From Calothrix sp. NIES-2098 (GTDB taxonomy: Bacteria; Cyanobacteriota; Cyanobacteriia; Cyanobacteriales; Nostocaceae): a DNA stretch of 64,000 bases. The stretch is from the NCBI GenBank assembly GCA_002368175.1, contig AP018172.1, positions 6,017,001 through 6,081,000 of the forward strand, in the 5' to 3' direction. Position numbers and translations under genes: made by a program. The notes under the pieces were generated by a model. The model was not told where the DNA came from and did no database searches. It saw only the letters and a list, made by a program, of their open reading frames with translations. Positions 6,132-14,536 of this stretch are shown one piece after another (positions within the stretch are counted from its first letter, which is position 1; every line of letters begins with the position of its first letter).

Positions 6132-8951
6132 TTAAATACCTAAGAGTTCATCTAGCTGCAAAGTGGGCAAATCTGGAGGAACTACAGTGCGCGTAATCGT
6201 AACTTTGTGACTTTCTTGTTGGGTTTGAGGATTGAGTGCGATCGCCTCTACTCGCATTTCTAAGCAGCCAAAAGGAATATGTAATTGCGTCGTCATTTCT
6301 AAGTCTCCCGATGAATTAGACCGCAAATCTTTCAGCAAATGCGGGCCATCCATCAACCAGCGTGTTTGACAATCTTCAATCCATAGCTTGATGACCACTT
6401 CTGAGGATACCTGAGGCAGTTCCACACGTACCCTCACAGATGTACCTGCAATTAGTTCGCCTTCTGGTACAAATAGTTGTGGAGTTGGCAAAGGCTCAAC
6501 AATCGCTGCACTCAAACGCAGTAAAGGCGATGGTTCTGCAACCAGTGGCACTTCTGGTACTTCCTCTTCTACAGGAATGCTTTCCGGTACTTCTACCTCA
6601 GGTTCAATATAGATATCATCTACAACAATTTCTTCTGTCAACCTAGGTAGTGGGATTTTCGGATAACGCGGAGGCGGCGGGGGTGGCGGTTCTGGAAGTG
6701 ATGGGGTGGAATATTCTTTGGATAGATTCTCTGCTGTCTCTAACTCCTCTTGGGCGATGGCTAACCAATCTGTCGGTATCTCCATCTCAAATTCAGCATT
6801 AGGAGTCTGCTGATTTGCAACTGTCTGAGGCTCTACAACCTCGCTATCGTCATCCTGCTCTTGCACATGGATGGGTTCAGGTAAATTGAATCCTTGATTC
6901 TGCAACCATTTTGTAATCAGGGGCGATGAGTATGGGTTTCCTTCTACTATTAATTTTGGCGGAGGTGGAGAAGTTGTTGGTGTAACAGGCTCATTAATTA
7001 ATTCCGGACTGGGCGAAGTAGCTTTTGATGCAACAGGCTCATCAATTAATTCCGGACTGGGCGAAGTAGCTTTTGATGCAACAGGCTCATCAATTAATTC
7101 TGGTCTAGGTGGAGTAGCTGTTGGTGTAGCAAACTCATCTATTAATTCCGGTCTTGGCGGGGTAGCTACTTCTGCAACAAAAGCATCTATTAATTTTGAA
7201 CGCTGAGAGATAGTTACTTCAGCAGCAGACTCATCCTCATATTGTTGATAGTCAATTGGCAATTCAGTTGCATTGTCACTACCACCTAAATTGACATCCA
7301 CCACCTTTGAGCTTTCTGGAGGATGAAATTCACATGCATCTACAACATCGCTGTTTATTGCTTGGCGATCGCTTGGCAACTCCGTTAACGGTTTTAAGTA
7401 GGGAAATGTGCTGCTAATCATCGATACTCGCCGATTTTTGATCACAAGTTGATCCATGTCGATGGCGGCTAAAGTATCAACCTTCTCTACACTCTCTTCC
7501 TGTGTAGCCAGTTCTGTTGTAGCAGGCTCTAGTTTGGAAGATTCTAGCAAAAGCGCTGTAGCAGCAGCTGGCTTCACTGGTGGCAGAGGTGGCATATTCG
7601 GCAAGTCCAGCGCCCGATGACTTTCTAATGATTTTTTGCGCGATCGCGGTTTAATCTCTGGCGGTAAGAATTTATTTTCCGATGCACTCAGAAGCAGAGA
7701 CTGATCTGGTTGAACGGCTTTGACGAAATTTAATAGTGATAAATCGAGACCACCCGATGACCCAGATGCTGGAGGTGTATCTGAAGCTATTTTTGTATTC
7801 TGGTTATCTACCTTTTCTGCGGCAATTGATGTGACTGCGGCTTTGATTGCCAGTAATTCGCTGACATCTGCTGTAATTGTGAAAGCTTGGCTAGCTAAGA
7901 GCGCTACTTCCCCCCCATCAGCGATCGCTCCATACAAACTAATCTCTGCCAAAATTAACTTAGATTCACAATTAGCAGGAATCTCAATTGTGGCACCGAT
8001 CGTAAAAGGTAGCACTTCATTTGCTAGGGGTTGCCTTACCTGGTTCAAAATGTCTGATTCTAGAGGCGATCGCAGATCGATTCTTAATTCTAGAGAATAA
8101 AGACCTTCTAAGTAAGGTATCTCAACTTCTAAATCGGCATTCGCTTTTGGTTGTAGTTCCACTCGCCCATTAACAATCAGCGCTTGTCCCCATTTCGCAA
8201 CATAGGTTTCCCTATCTAGGTTGAGCAATAGTGGTGGTAATGCTGGGGCGATCGCAGGATTTTCCAGCATTTCCTCATCCAACAGAGGTTCAGAAGTAGG
8301 TAAAGCTAAATCTATTAAATTTTGTAAAATCTGTTCTGCCGTTTCACCTTTAACCCATACTGGGCTGACAGGCAGATCGATAATCTCTTCTTCTAAAGCA
8401 TCAACTACTGCTGTAGTCGTAATTGAGCTACTGCGCTCTACAATTGCTAGTTCTGGATTCTCAGTAATATTGGTTTCTAATGCTGGCGTGATTTCTATTG
8501 AGGAAGTGACTAAACCACCATCAGAAATAGTATTTGTGTCATCAGGCGAATCTGATTCTAAATAGTTCCCATCTCCCGATGTATCTACCTCTTTCTCTGC
8601 ATACTGAGGTAAAACACGCAGATAGACATTGTATTGCCAAGATTTACCGAAAATATCAGACATCAAATCACCAGAGCATTGCAACTCCCAAATTCCTGGT
8701 TTGAAGTAGGTATAGGGAATTACCGCCATTAAGCCTTCTGAATTAGTGCGGCGCGATCGCTTCTGAACTCGCCGCTTTGGTGGTACCTCTTGGGTAGAGG
8801 AATGAGTTACCCGTACTTCCACATCGATATTAGGACGGTTAGAACGAGCTAAAACTCTATACCGACCTTCTATTATTTCGACTTTTGGCGATTCCAGGGT
8901 ATGCCAAGCGCGATCGCCCTGTCTTTGTATCAGAAATTGCCAATGTTCCAT
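6132..8951 (-). CDS. Large Pro/Glu-rich protein of unknown function with 16-residue repeats
   Basis: A 939-residue protein I do not recognise as a named family. The first 120 residues look like a compact beta-rich domain (MEHWQFLIQRQGDRAW to YLRVLPQY). A second folded segment at about 235-365 contains ETYVAKWGQALIVNGRV. The centre is low complexity, with five 16-residue repeats of the kind PELIDEPVASKATSPS at about residues 587-666, and a proline run near residue 760. The last 110 residues again look beta-sandwich-like. No signal peptide or membrane helix is obvious. The architecture suggests a scaffold or surface-interaction role, which is inference. Confidence 0.8.
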   Translation of the reverse strand: MEHWQFLIQRQGDRAWHTLESPKVEIIEGRYRVLARSNRPNIDVEVRVTHSSTQEVPPKRRVQKRSRRTNSEGLMAVIPYTYFKPGIWELQCSGDLMSDIFGKSWQYNVYLRVLPQYAEKEVDTSGDGNYLESDSPDDTNTISDGGLVTSSIEITPALETNITENPELAIVERSSSITTTAVVDALEEEIIDLPVSPVWVKGETAEQILQNLIDLALPTSEPLLDEEMLENPAIAPALPPLLLNLDRETYVAKWGQALIVNGRVELQPKANADLEVEIPYLEGLYSLELRIDLRSPLESDILNQVRQPLANEVLPFTIGATIEIPANCESKLILAEISLYGAIADGGEVALLASQAFTITADVSELLAIKAAVTSIAAEKVDNQNTKIASDTPPASGSSGGLDLSLLNFVKAVQPDQSLLLSASENKFLPPEIKPRSRKKSLESHRALDLPNMPPLPPVKPAAATALLLESSKLEPATTELATQEESVEKVDTLAAIDMDQLVIKNRRVSMISSTFPYLKPLTELPSDRQAINSDVVDACEFHPPESSKVVDVNLGGSDNATELPIDYQQYEDESAAEVTISQRSKLIDAFVAEVATPPRPELIDEFATPTATPPRPELIDEPVASKATSPSPELIDEPVASKATSPSPELINEPVTPTTSPPPPKLIVEGNPYSSPLITKWLQNQGFNLPEPIHVQEQDDDSEVVEPQTVANQQTPNAEFEMEIPTDWLAIAQEELETAENLSKEYSTPSLPEPPPPPPPRYPKIPLPRLTEEIVVDDIYIEPEVEVPESIPVEEEVPEVPLVAEPSPLLRLSAAIVEPLPTPQLFVPEGELIAGTSVRVRVELPQVSSEVVIKLWIEDCQTRWLMDGPHLLKDLRSNSSGDLEMTTQLHIPFGCLEMRVEAIALNPQTQQESHKVTITRTVVPPDLPTLQLDELLGI
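6953..7192. repeat. 48-bp in-frame tandem repeat, five units
   Basis: Five consecutive 48-bp units lie inside the 939-residue gene. Units 7001-7048 and 7049-7096 are identical, while the flanking three have diverged. Each encodes 16 residues, so the frame is kept. The perfect pair suggests recent duplication by slippage or recombination. Confidence 0.9.
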
Positions 8952-9323
8952 TGTGAGTGATGCCCAGACCGAAGACCAGCTGAGTAATATTTTGCATTAC
9001 TTGCTTGCAAGTTTACCTCAGCAATTTACAATTGCATAATTTTAGACAATGATTTAATGGCAAAATTAGCAAAATTAGGCTGAAGTATTACTTAACTAAG
9101 GCTATTGAGGTAAATAAAACAAATTTTAACGGCTACTCGATTATTAAAATACCTCCAACTGCCCGTGTTAATTGGGGCTGTTGGAGGAATGATGTGTAGA
9201 AAACATCTCAACCAAAGGTATCAAAGGTTTTTAAATTTAACTAAACTTCAGTGTGATATCCAGTATTAATACGTAATATCTCACCTGGAAGTATAGTCAT
9301 GCTACTTGGGATTAACTCAAGTG
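8952..9323. other. Intergenic spacer with hairpin
   Basis: No gene is seen. It holds the promoter side of the 939-residue gene and, at 9152-9187, a hairpin with CCTCCAAC / GTTGGAGG plus an inner GCCC/GGGC. On the minus strand this is followed by TATTTTAATAAT, so it may terminate the two genes at 9324-10475. Confidence 0.5.
9152..9187 (-). terminator. Terminator-like hairpin after the 9324-10475 gene pair
   Basis: An eight-base perfect outer stem plus a four-base inner stem. The downstream T-run on the minus strand is short, so the call is tentative. Confidence 0.45.
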
Positions 9324-9569
9324 TTAGATACCATAGCGATTTTGGTAGTAAGCCAAAATTTGCTGAACGCGTTGTCGAACTGCTGATGTCGGGTTCGATA
9401 TCCAGCTAATCCACAAGCCTTCAATTTGACTTTGATGATAATCAAACTGTTGGGATGACTGGGGAATCAAGCCTACCTCTAACCCCTCAACTTGACGTAA
9501 ATGGGCCGCTATCTCTCGATAGACTGCTAAAGGCAAACCAACAAATTCAATTTTCTCCTTTGTCTCCAT
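9324..9569 (-). CDS. Small hypothetical protein (81 aa)
   Basis: An 81-residue soluble protein starting METKEKIEFVGLPLAVYREIAAHLRQVEG. I do not recognise the family. It begins four bases after the stop of the 300-residue lipoprotein-like gene, so they are probably co-transcribed and coupled. The sequence has alternating hydrophobic pattern, a conserved-looking LWISWISNP core and no membrane segment. Function unknown. Tight coupling with a good codon-scale composition supports that it is a real gene. Confidence 0.7.
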   Translation of the reverse strand: METKEKIEFVGLPLAVYREIAAHLRQVEGLEVGLIPQSSQQFDYHQSQIEGLWISWISNPTSAVRQRVQQILAYYQNRYGI

Positions 9570-9572
9570 CTT

Positions 9573-10475
9573 TTATGAAGCTCCGACAGCAACAAGATTT
9601 TGAGATGGCGTTATTCCAGAAACAGGATTTCCGCCAGGGTTTGTAGTTGGTGTTGCTGAGTTGGCAGGATTATCCCCTACCATTCTGGCAACTTCAATAC
9701 CATATTGTTCCACAATAACAATAGGATTGGAGCCTTCATTCATTTCAATACGTTTAATTAAAAGACCGTTTGCCAGCCTCTGTCCCGCTTGTACATAGCG
9801 ACTTGTCGGCTCATTCGGAACTTTGATAATGGCCTGGAGTTGTTTACCAATTAAAACTACACCAGTTACAAGAACTGACCTTGCTAACTCAGGTTGTGGT
9901 GGTTGTGGTAATACAGAGACTAAATTTGGGCTGGGAACCACTGGAGGCAAAACTTTAGGCAAAACCGGAGTCAACTTAGGAGGAGCAGTTGCAACTTTGT
10001 GAATGTTGGTTTTTGCAGGGATTAAGCTAGCTGCTTTTACTGCACTCCGCACTGGTACTTTTACTACTGCGGGCACCGTTGCTGGTTTAGCAATTGGTAA
10101 AGAAGGTAACAGCGGAACAGGTTTGGCATTAGTATTTTTAGGAACTCCAGGAATCGTCTGCCCGATAATTTCTGCAAATGGGTCAGTTCGCCCTTTTGAT
10201 ACCAAAATTAACCGTTCTGTAGTATTGGTTTGTTGAATTAAATTAGATGACGGACTGTAAGTTGCAGCAGCAACTTTTGAGACTTGTTTACCAGGAACTA
10301 CTGGATTCTTAAAAGATTGAGTAACTGGTGGTGACTTTGCTGGTGTTGCCGTAGGGGGAAGATTAGCCGCAGTAGGACTAGGAGTACTAGCTTGCGGTGT
10401 TTCTTCTGAGCTACATCCAGCGATCGCTAAAATTAAAATTGCTGCACCTGCAATTGTGAAATTTCTTCTACCCAT
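9573..10475 (-). CDS. Probable lipoprotein, Pro/Ala-rich, unknown function
   Basis: The 300-residue protein starts with MGRRNFTIAGAAILILAIAGC, a signal segment with a lipobox-like AIAGC at residues 17-21, so export and lipid attachment are likely. A long Pro/Thr/Ala-rich linker follows. A small folded domain then appears at about 195-275 (VLVTGVVLIGKQLQAIIKVPNEP...RYVQAGQRL). Its beta-rich pattern with a V.AGQ.L motif resembles pilus-assembly-type (PilP-like) domains, but this is only a suggestion. It is followed four bases later by the 81-residue gene. Confidence 0.7.
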   Translation of the reverse strand: MGRRNFTIAGAAILILAIAGCSSEETPQASTPSPTAANLPPTATPAKSPPVTQSFKNPVVPGKQVSKVAAATYSPSSNLIQQTNTTERLILVSKGRTDPFAEIIGQTIPGVPKNTNAKPVPLLPSLPIAKPATVPAVVKVPVRSAVKAASLIPAKTNIHKVATAPPKLTPVLPKVLPPVVPSPNLVSVLPQPPQPELARSVLVTGVVLIGKQLQAIIKVPNEPTSRYVQAGQRLANGLLIKRIEMNEGSNPIVIVEQYGIEVARMVGDNPANSATPTTNPGGNPVSGITPSQNLVAVGAS

Positions 10476-10637
10476 TAGCCGTTCTCAAAAGCCATAGGAA
10501 AATTTGTTTGGGAAATTAACATGCCGAAAATTTGGATTTAAGGCTAAGTCTGTTCCTTTATAACCTAATTTTTTGTATTGCAATGGTTATTTTTAACACT
10601 GCAAATACAGCATAACTGCGGAGTGGAGTAGTAGAGG

Positions 10638-11414
10638 TTAATCTTCAACTACACCCATCAGATTTTTCAACAAATCTAACCCTTTCTTGACCCTACGAGA
10701 AACCGTAACTACACTAATTCCTAAATGGTCTGCTACTTGTTTCTGTGTCAAATCATGTAAAAATACGCATTCCAAAACTTCACGGGTACGCTGTTCTAAC
10801 TGTACCAATGCTTGTTGTAAGCGAATTTGATCTTCTTGGGCTAATTGAAAACTCCGGTAGTGAGGATCTGGAACTAATTCTCCTAGACTTGTAGCGCCTT
10901 CTTCTCCATCTTGTATTGGTACATCTAGGCTTAAAGGTGCACGATTAATCCAAGCTAATTTGATTTCTTGCCATTCATCAGGAGAAATTTCTAATGCTGC
11001 TGCTACTTCAGAGTCCGTAGGTTGACGGTTATATTGTGCGCGTAAAGAACGCGAAACTCCTATTGCTTGCTGTTGCAATGCTAAGTAGCGTCGGGGAATG
11101 CGTACGGTGACACCTTTATCTCGCAAGTAGTGCTGAATTTCACCACGAATATAGGGAATAGTAAAAGAACTAAAGGCATATCCTTTAGAAATTTCAAATT
11201 TTTCGATAGCCCTGATTAGACCCAAACAGCCGACTTGCAACAAGTCTTCGTAGTTTTCATGGCATTGATTCATCCAGTAGTGAGCTTCTCTTCTCACCAG
11301 TCCAAAATTAAGTTTAACCAGTTGATTGCGAACGGTTTCTGAGCGTGATTGCTGATATTCTCGCAATAACTGCCAAGTTTCATGCTTCAGTTCATTGGTG
11401 GCTGTGGTAGGCAT
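10638..11414 (-). CDS. sigF: RNA polymerase sigma factor SigF (group 3)
   Basis: From the ATG at 11412-11414 the protein has 258 residues, about the usual size of cyanobacterial SigF. An in-frame GTG 30 codons further upstream gives an extension that lacks family features. Region 2 is visible (NFGLVRREAHYWM, EDLLQVGCLGLIRAIEKF, YAFSSFTIPYIRGEI), then region 3 and a region 4 helix-turn-helix (LTQKQVADHLGISVVTVSRRVKKG). In other cyanobacteria SigF directs pilin, motility and stress genes. It lies alone, upstream of the lipoprotein gene pair on the same strand. Confidence 0.9.
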   Translation of the reverse strand: MPTTATNELKHETWQLLREYQQSRSETVRNQLVKLNFGLVRREAHYWMNQCHENYEDLLQVGCLGLIRAIEKFEISKGYAFSSFTIPYIRGEIQHYLRDKGVTVRIPRRYLALQQQAIGVSRSLRAQYNRQPTDSEVAAALEISPDEWQEIKLAWINRAPLSLDVPIQDGEEGATSLGELVPDPHYRSFQLAQEDQIRLQQALVQLEQRTREVLECVFLHDLTQKQVADHLGISVVTVSRRVKKGLDLLKNLMGVVED

Positions 11415-12459
11415 AGCACCGCGTTTATTAAGCAGAGCAAATAAAGCATTAAGTAATCGTTGGTCAACTACAGTGCATCTGGGCAATATCTCAGTAAATA
11501 TCACCCTAAATTACCTAATAAAACCTATGGAATCTAACTTAAAACAACCATAGTATTTTGGTAATCGAACCGAGTTTAAACAAGCGAAACTAGTATTTTG
11601 TTTGTTATTTAGCTTTGGTATTACCTGAAGCCAAAAAACTCTATAGAGCCAAAATATAAAATTTATTACTCAATTTGAAACCGAGATTGTACTTAATTTG
11701 TTTTATTATTTATGAGTGAAATACTAGAATAAAAACTTGCCTTTTTACAAAAAATGCTAAATGATAAAAAGTTTTTGTAATCAGTAAAAATACGGCATTA
11801 GTTACTACAAGTTTATAAAAATTTTAAAATTAATAAATATATTGCCTTATATATACGGATCTAACTTCTCTTATTCAGTGATTTTTAGCATATACAGCCT
11901 TAAAACTAACTCTCTTAAGTAAGATATAGTTATTAATTTATAGCTGGCACTCAATCAGTCAAAATTTAAATTTCAAAATTATAATATTTCTATTAGTAAT
12001 AGTATTAACTATCTTCATACAATCAAATAAGTAATACCTATTGCCTGATTCACAACTAGAATTTATGCTTGCCAGTAATCCTACATTCTTATACAATCTT
12101 CAGAAAAATAACGTCAATTTGTGGTATCGAAAATTGCCTTGTGGGTGTGGCTTGGAGTAAACCCATCTATCGTCATCTTTTTTCACATTGGTCTTACTGC
12201 TTAATTTAAAGAGACGTGAATGGCAACAGGTATAAGATTTTACTTAGATAAATTTATTAGCGATCGAGAAGAAATAATAATCTTGAGAATATTTAAACAA
12301 GCTCATACAAAAGATTGAACCTCTTTTGTTCTACTGATAAAAAAACACATACACCTCTCAATAAATGGTGTATGTGAATTATATTTTGCATTCAAGCGTA
12401 ATGCATCCAGTATTGTTGTGTCTATATGAGTGTCCGTAAGTTGCGGTACTCAAGAGAAG
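11415..12459. other. AT-rich intergenic region between psbO and sigF
   Basis: About 1 kb without a supported gene on either strand. It is AT-rich with many short stop-interrupted frames. It holds the psbO terminator near its right end and must hold the sigF promoter near its left end. No tRNA or known small RNA was recognised. Confidence 0.6.
12346..12376 (-). terminator. Intrinsic terminator downstream of psbO
   Basis: A perfect 10-bp stem (CACATACACC / GGTGTATGTG) with an 11-base loop, followed on the minus strand by seven T residues. It lies about 85 bases beyond the psbO stop codon. Confidence 0.85.
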
Positions 12460-13293
12460 TTAGCTCTGAGTTGGTTCAACTCGAGCGTAGAACAGACCAC
12501 GAATCTTGACTTCCTTAGGTTCGCCAGCACCTAAATCGGTATCAGATGGCTGTTCGCTCTCGAAAGTACCTGCAATTTCACCACTAGCACTATCTACTTT
12601 TGCTATTTGTAGCGAAATTTTACCGCTTAGACTTTCAGCACGCTTAACATTAGTGCGGGTAAGTTCTTCATCATCCGCTTGGGCAGGGAGAGCCACAGCA
12701 TTATCATAGCCAGTAACAACACCGCGACCTTTAGGATCTAAGAAAGCCGCACCACGATAGGAAGGTACTTTAAATGTGCCTTCAAAATCTGTGGAAGTAT
12801 TAACGCTATTTAAACCAGGTTGTGTTTGAGCAACTAAGTTTTTGATAGTGAAGAGGAAAGGTACTCGCTCACCACCAGGAAGTTGCACAGTGATAGCTTG
12901 GAAGTCAAGACCATCTTTTTCCACAAATGTCAGGCTATTATCTGAATTAATTTTCAAATCGCCTTGCACTTGGTCGATTGTGGAGGTGTACCTGGTTAAC
13001 AACTTACCAGCAACAAATTCTGCTTCTTGCCGTTTATTAGCGGGTTCTTCTTTGACGAAGAAATTAGTTGGTTCTAAGCAAAGTTCTTTAATGGTGTAGG
13101 ACTGGCTAGAATTTAAGGGAATCGAACCTCGGCTTGTTTCTGCCAATTGGGGGCATTTGTTAGCCAAGCCAGTGCCGCGAATTTGTTCGTATGTAAGTAT
13201 ATCTTTACTGCTAGCAGATGAACCATCACTACAAGCAGTTATTAGCCCCAAGCACAAAGCCAAAAATGCAACAATTAAAGCGCGATACCTCAT
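12460..13293 (-). CDS. psbO: Photosystem II manganese-stabilizing protein PsbO
   Basis: From the ATG at 13291-13293 the protein has 277 residues. A GAGG ribosome-binding motif lies nine bases upstream, favouring this start over an in-frame codon six residues earlier. A signal peptide (MRYRALIVAFLALCLGLITAC) directs it to the lumen. The mature part contains ILTYEQIRGTGLANKCP, the conserved cysteine pair (CP... and ELCLEP) and the PsbO core GGERVPFLFTIK. It stabilises the Mn cluster of the oxygen-evolving complex. It has its own strong terminator and is therefore probably monocistronic. Confidence 0.97.
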   Translation of the reverse strand: MRYRALIVAFLALCLGLITACSDGSSASSKDILTYEQIRGTGLANKCPQLAETSRGSIPLNSSQSYTIKELCLEPTNFFVKEEPANKRQEAEFVAGKLLTRYTSTIDQVQGDLKINSDNSLTFVEKDGLDFQAITVQLPGGERVPFLFTIKNLVAQTQPGLNSVNTSTDFEGTFKVPSYRGAAFLDPKGRGVVTGYDNAVALPAQADDEELTRTNVKRAESLSGKISLQIAKVDSASGEIAGTFESEQPSDTDLGAGEPKEVKIRGLFYARVEPTQS

Positions 13294-14082
13294 GGTCAAC
13301 CTCAATTTCAAAAATTAATATCTAACGTTGTAAAACTGCACCAAAGTTTTGATCTCTGATCAGAAGCAGCCCTAGTTTTAGGGCATCTAAGGCGTTTGCC
13401 TTTAAGTTTCCCCAAAAGGGTTGCCGTTAGCCTTTAGCGTTCCTGTAGATACGCATAGCGCCTTGCTACAGGCTAGGGTAGCTACTGCTCAAACCGATCT
13501 TTGCTAAACGTATTTAAACGTGTCGCTTTGTTTAAGTCTGGGTTGAAACCCCAGGCTAGCCAGTACACGCATCCGCTTTGGATGTGTGGCCCGCGAAGGG
13601 CAAAAACTAGCAGTTTTACTATTGTCAGCATTTGGTAGAGTCTGGACGCATAGATGAGTGTGCCCTAACAGAGAGCCGCATCAGCCCTTACCTTAAAGGA
13701 AACGAAGAGCGAGATTCCCTTCGTACTTTCCTCTAGCGTATGGCAAAAGTGGCATCGCCTCAGACATTCTGTATTATGTATGTGTCCCCACTACATACAG
13801 CCCTTTGTTTTAAAAAGGAAATCAGCCAGATCATACGATTTTTTGAAACTCAAAATCAAAGCACTCTATTCTTAACCCAGAATACCTCGATCCCTTTAGC
13901 TCCCGTCTAGGCTTTACTAAACCTCACTACTGTGTTTTGGGCGCGATCGCAATTTTTTTCGCAGAATATACAAATCAGGCTATATTCTGCCTAAATAAGG
14001 GCATAGAAGCTTTCAGAAGAGAGTAAAGCTAAAAATCTTGGGTAAATTTGAGTAGACCTTACTTTAATACGGAAAAGCTGGC
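13294..14082. other. Hairpin-rich intergenic region upstream of psbO
   Basis: No protein gene is supported. The segment at about 13370-13617 is packed with short inverted repeats: CCCTA-N4-TAGGG, AGGC-N4-GCCT, CCTGTAG-N17-CTACAGG, CTGGG-N7-CCCAG, a pair around GCATCC/GGATGT, GCCC-N5-GGGC and AAAACT-N3-AGTTTT. A further TGTATGT/ACATACA pair lies near 13780-13798 and a perfect 10-bp pair at 13961-13990. It also contains the psbO promoter side. It could be a structured RNA or a composite of small palindromic repeats. No known RNA family was recognised. Confidence 0.5.
13961..13990. repeat. Perfect 10-bp inverted repeat upstream of the 14083 gene
   Basis: GCAGAATATA and TATATTCTGC are exact complements separated by ten bases, about 90 bases before the next plus-strand start codon. 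There is no T-run on either side, so an operator or leader hairpin is more likely than a terminator. Confidence 0.6.
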
Positions 14083-14442
14083 ATGAACAACGACAGAAGC
14101 TGGGAATCTGAGAAGTTAGCTTCTAAATTAGAAACGATCGCAACTACAGTAAATGATGTAGCACAGAGCTTTCAAGGAGATTCAATCGCTCTTTTGGCTC
14201 TACTCAGGAAATTAGAGCAGTTACACCGGGACATTCGCGATGGATATTTTCAAGAAACTTTACCTGATAACCGTCAGAAACTTTACTCACTACTTAAAGA
14301 TATTGAGTCTGAGGGTGGCTGGCCTTATATTGAGCGGATGAAGTTACAAGCCTTTTTAGCACAATGGATACAAGATGCTACTGAGGAAAATAGTGCCGGT
14401 AGTGAAGATGGAGTTAAAAGCGATCGCTCTTGTAGCTGGTGA
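14083..14442 (+). CDS. Hypothetical protein (119 aa)
   Basis: A 119-residue, soluble, largely helical protein (MNNDRSWESEKLASKLETIA...). The middle reads LLALLRKLEQLHRDIRDGYFQETLP, followed by SEGGWPYIERMKLQAFLAQW. It has the look of a conserved cyanobacterial hypothetical, but I cannot name a family. It faces the STAND/WD40 gene, and the two 3' ends are joined by a perfect inverted repeat. The tail after about residue 103 is polar and probably disordered. Confidence 0.7.
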   Translation: MNNDRSWESEKLASKLETIATTVNDVAQSFQGDSIALLALLRKLEQLHRDIRDGYFQETLPDNRQKLYSLLKDIESEGGWPYIERMKLQAFLAQWIQDATEENSAGSEDGVKSDRSCSW

Positions 14443-14501
14443 GTTAGGAATAAGTGTTGAGATTGATATCGATCGCTCTTCGCGACTCACTTTCCTAACT
14501 C
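14441..14501. repeat. Inverted repeat between convergent genes
   Basis: GAGTTAGGAA at 14441-14450 pairs perfectly with TTCCTAACTC at 14492-14501, with AGTG/CACT able to extend the stem. It overlaps the stop of the 119-residue gene and precedes the end of the WD40 gene. T-runs are missing, so any terminator role is uncertain. Confidence 0.6.
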
Positions 14502-14536
14502 AATGATTGCCGAATTTGAAATTATTTGCTGCTGTA

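Noticed and set aside
13294..14082. Possible RNase P RNA or tmRNA in the hairpin-rich spacer
   Set aside because: Only a GAGGAAAGT-like match was found on the minus strand (near 13735). The rest of the RNase P core and the tmRNA tag frame were not found.
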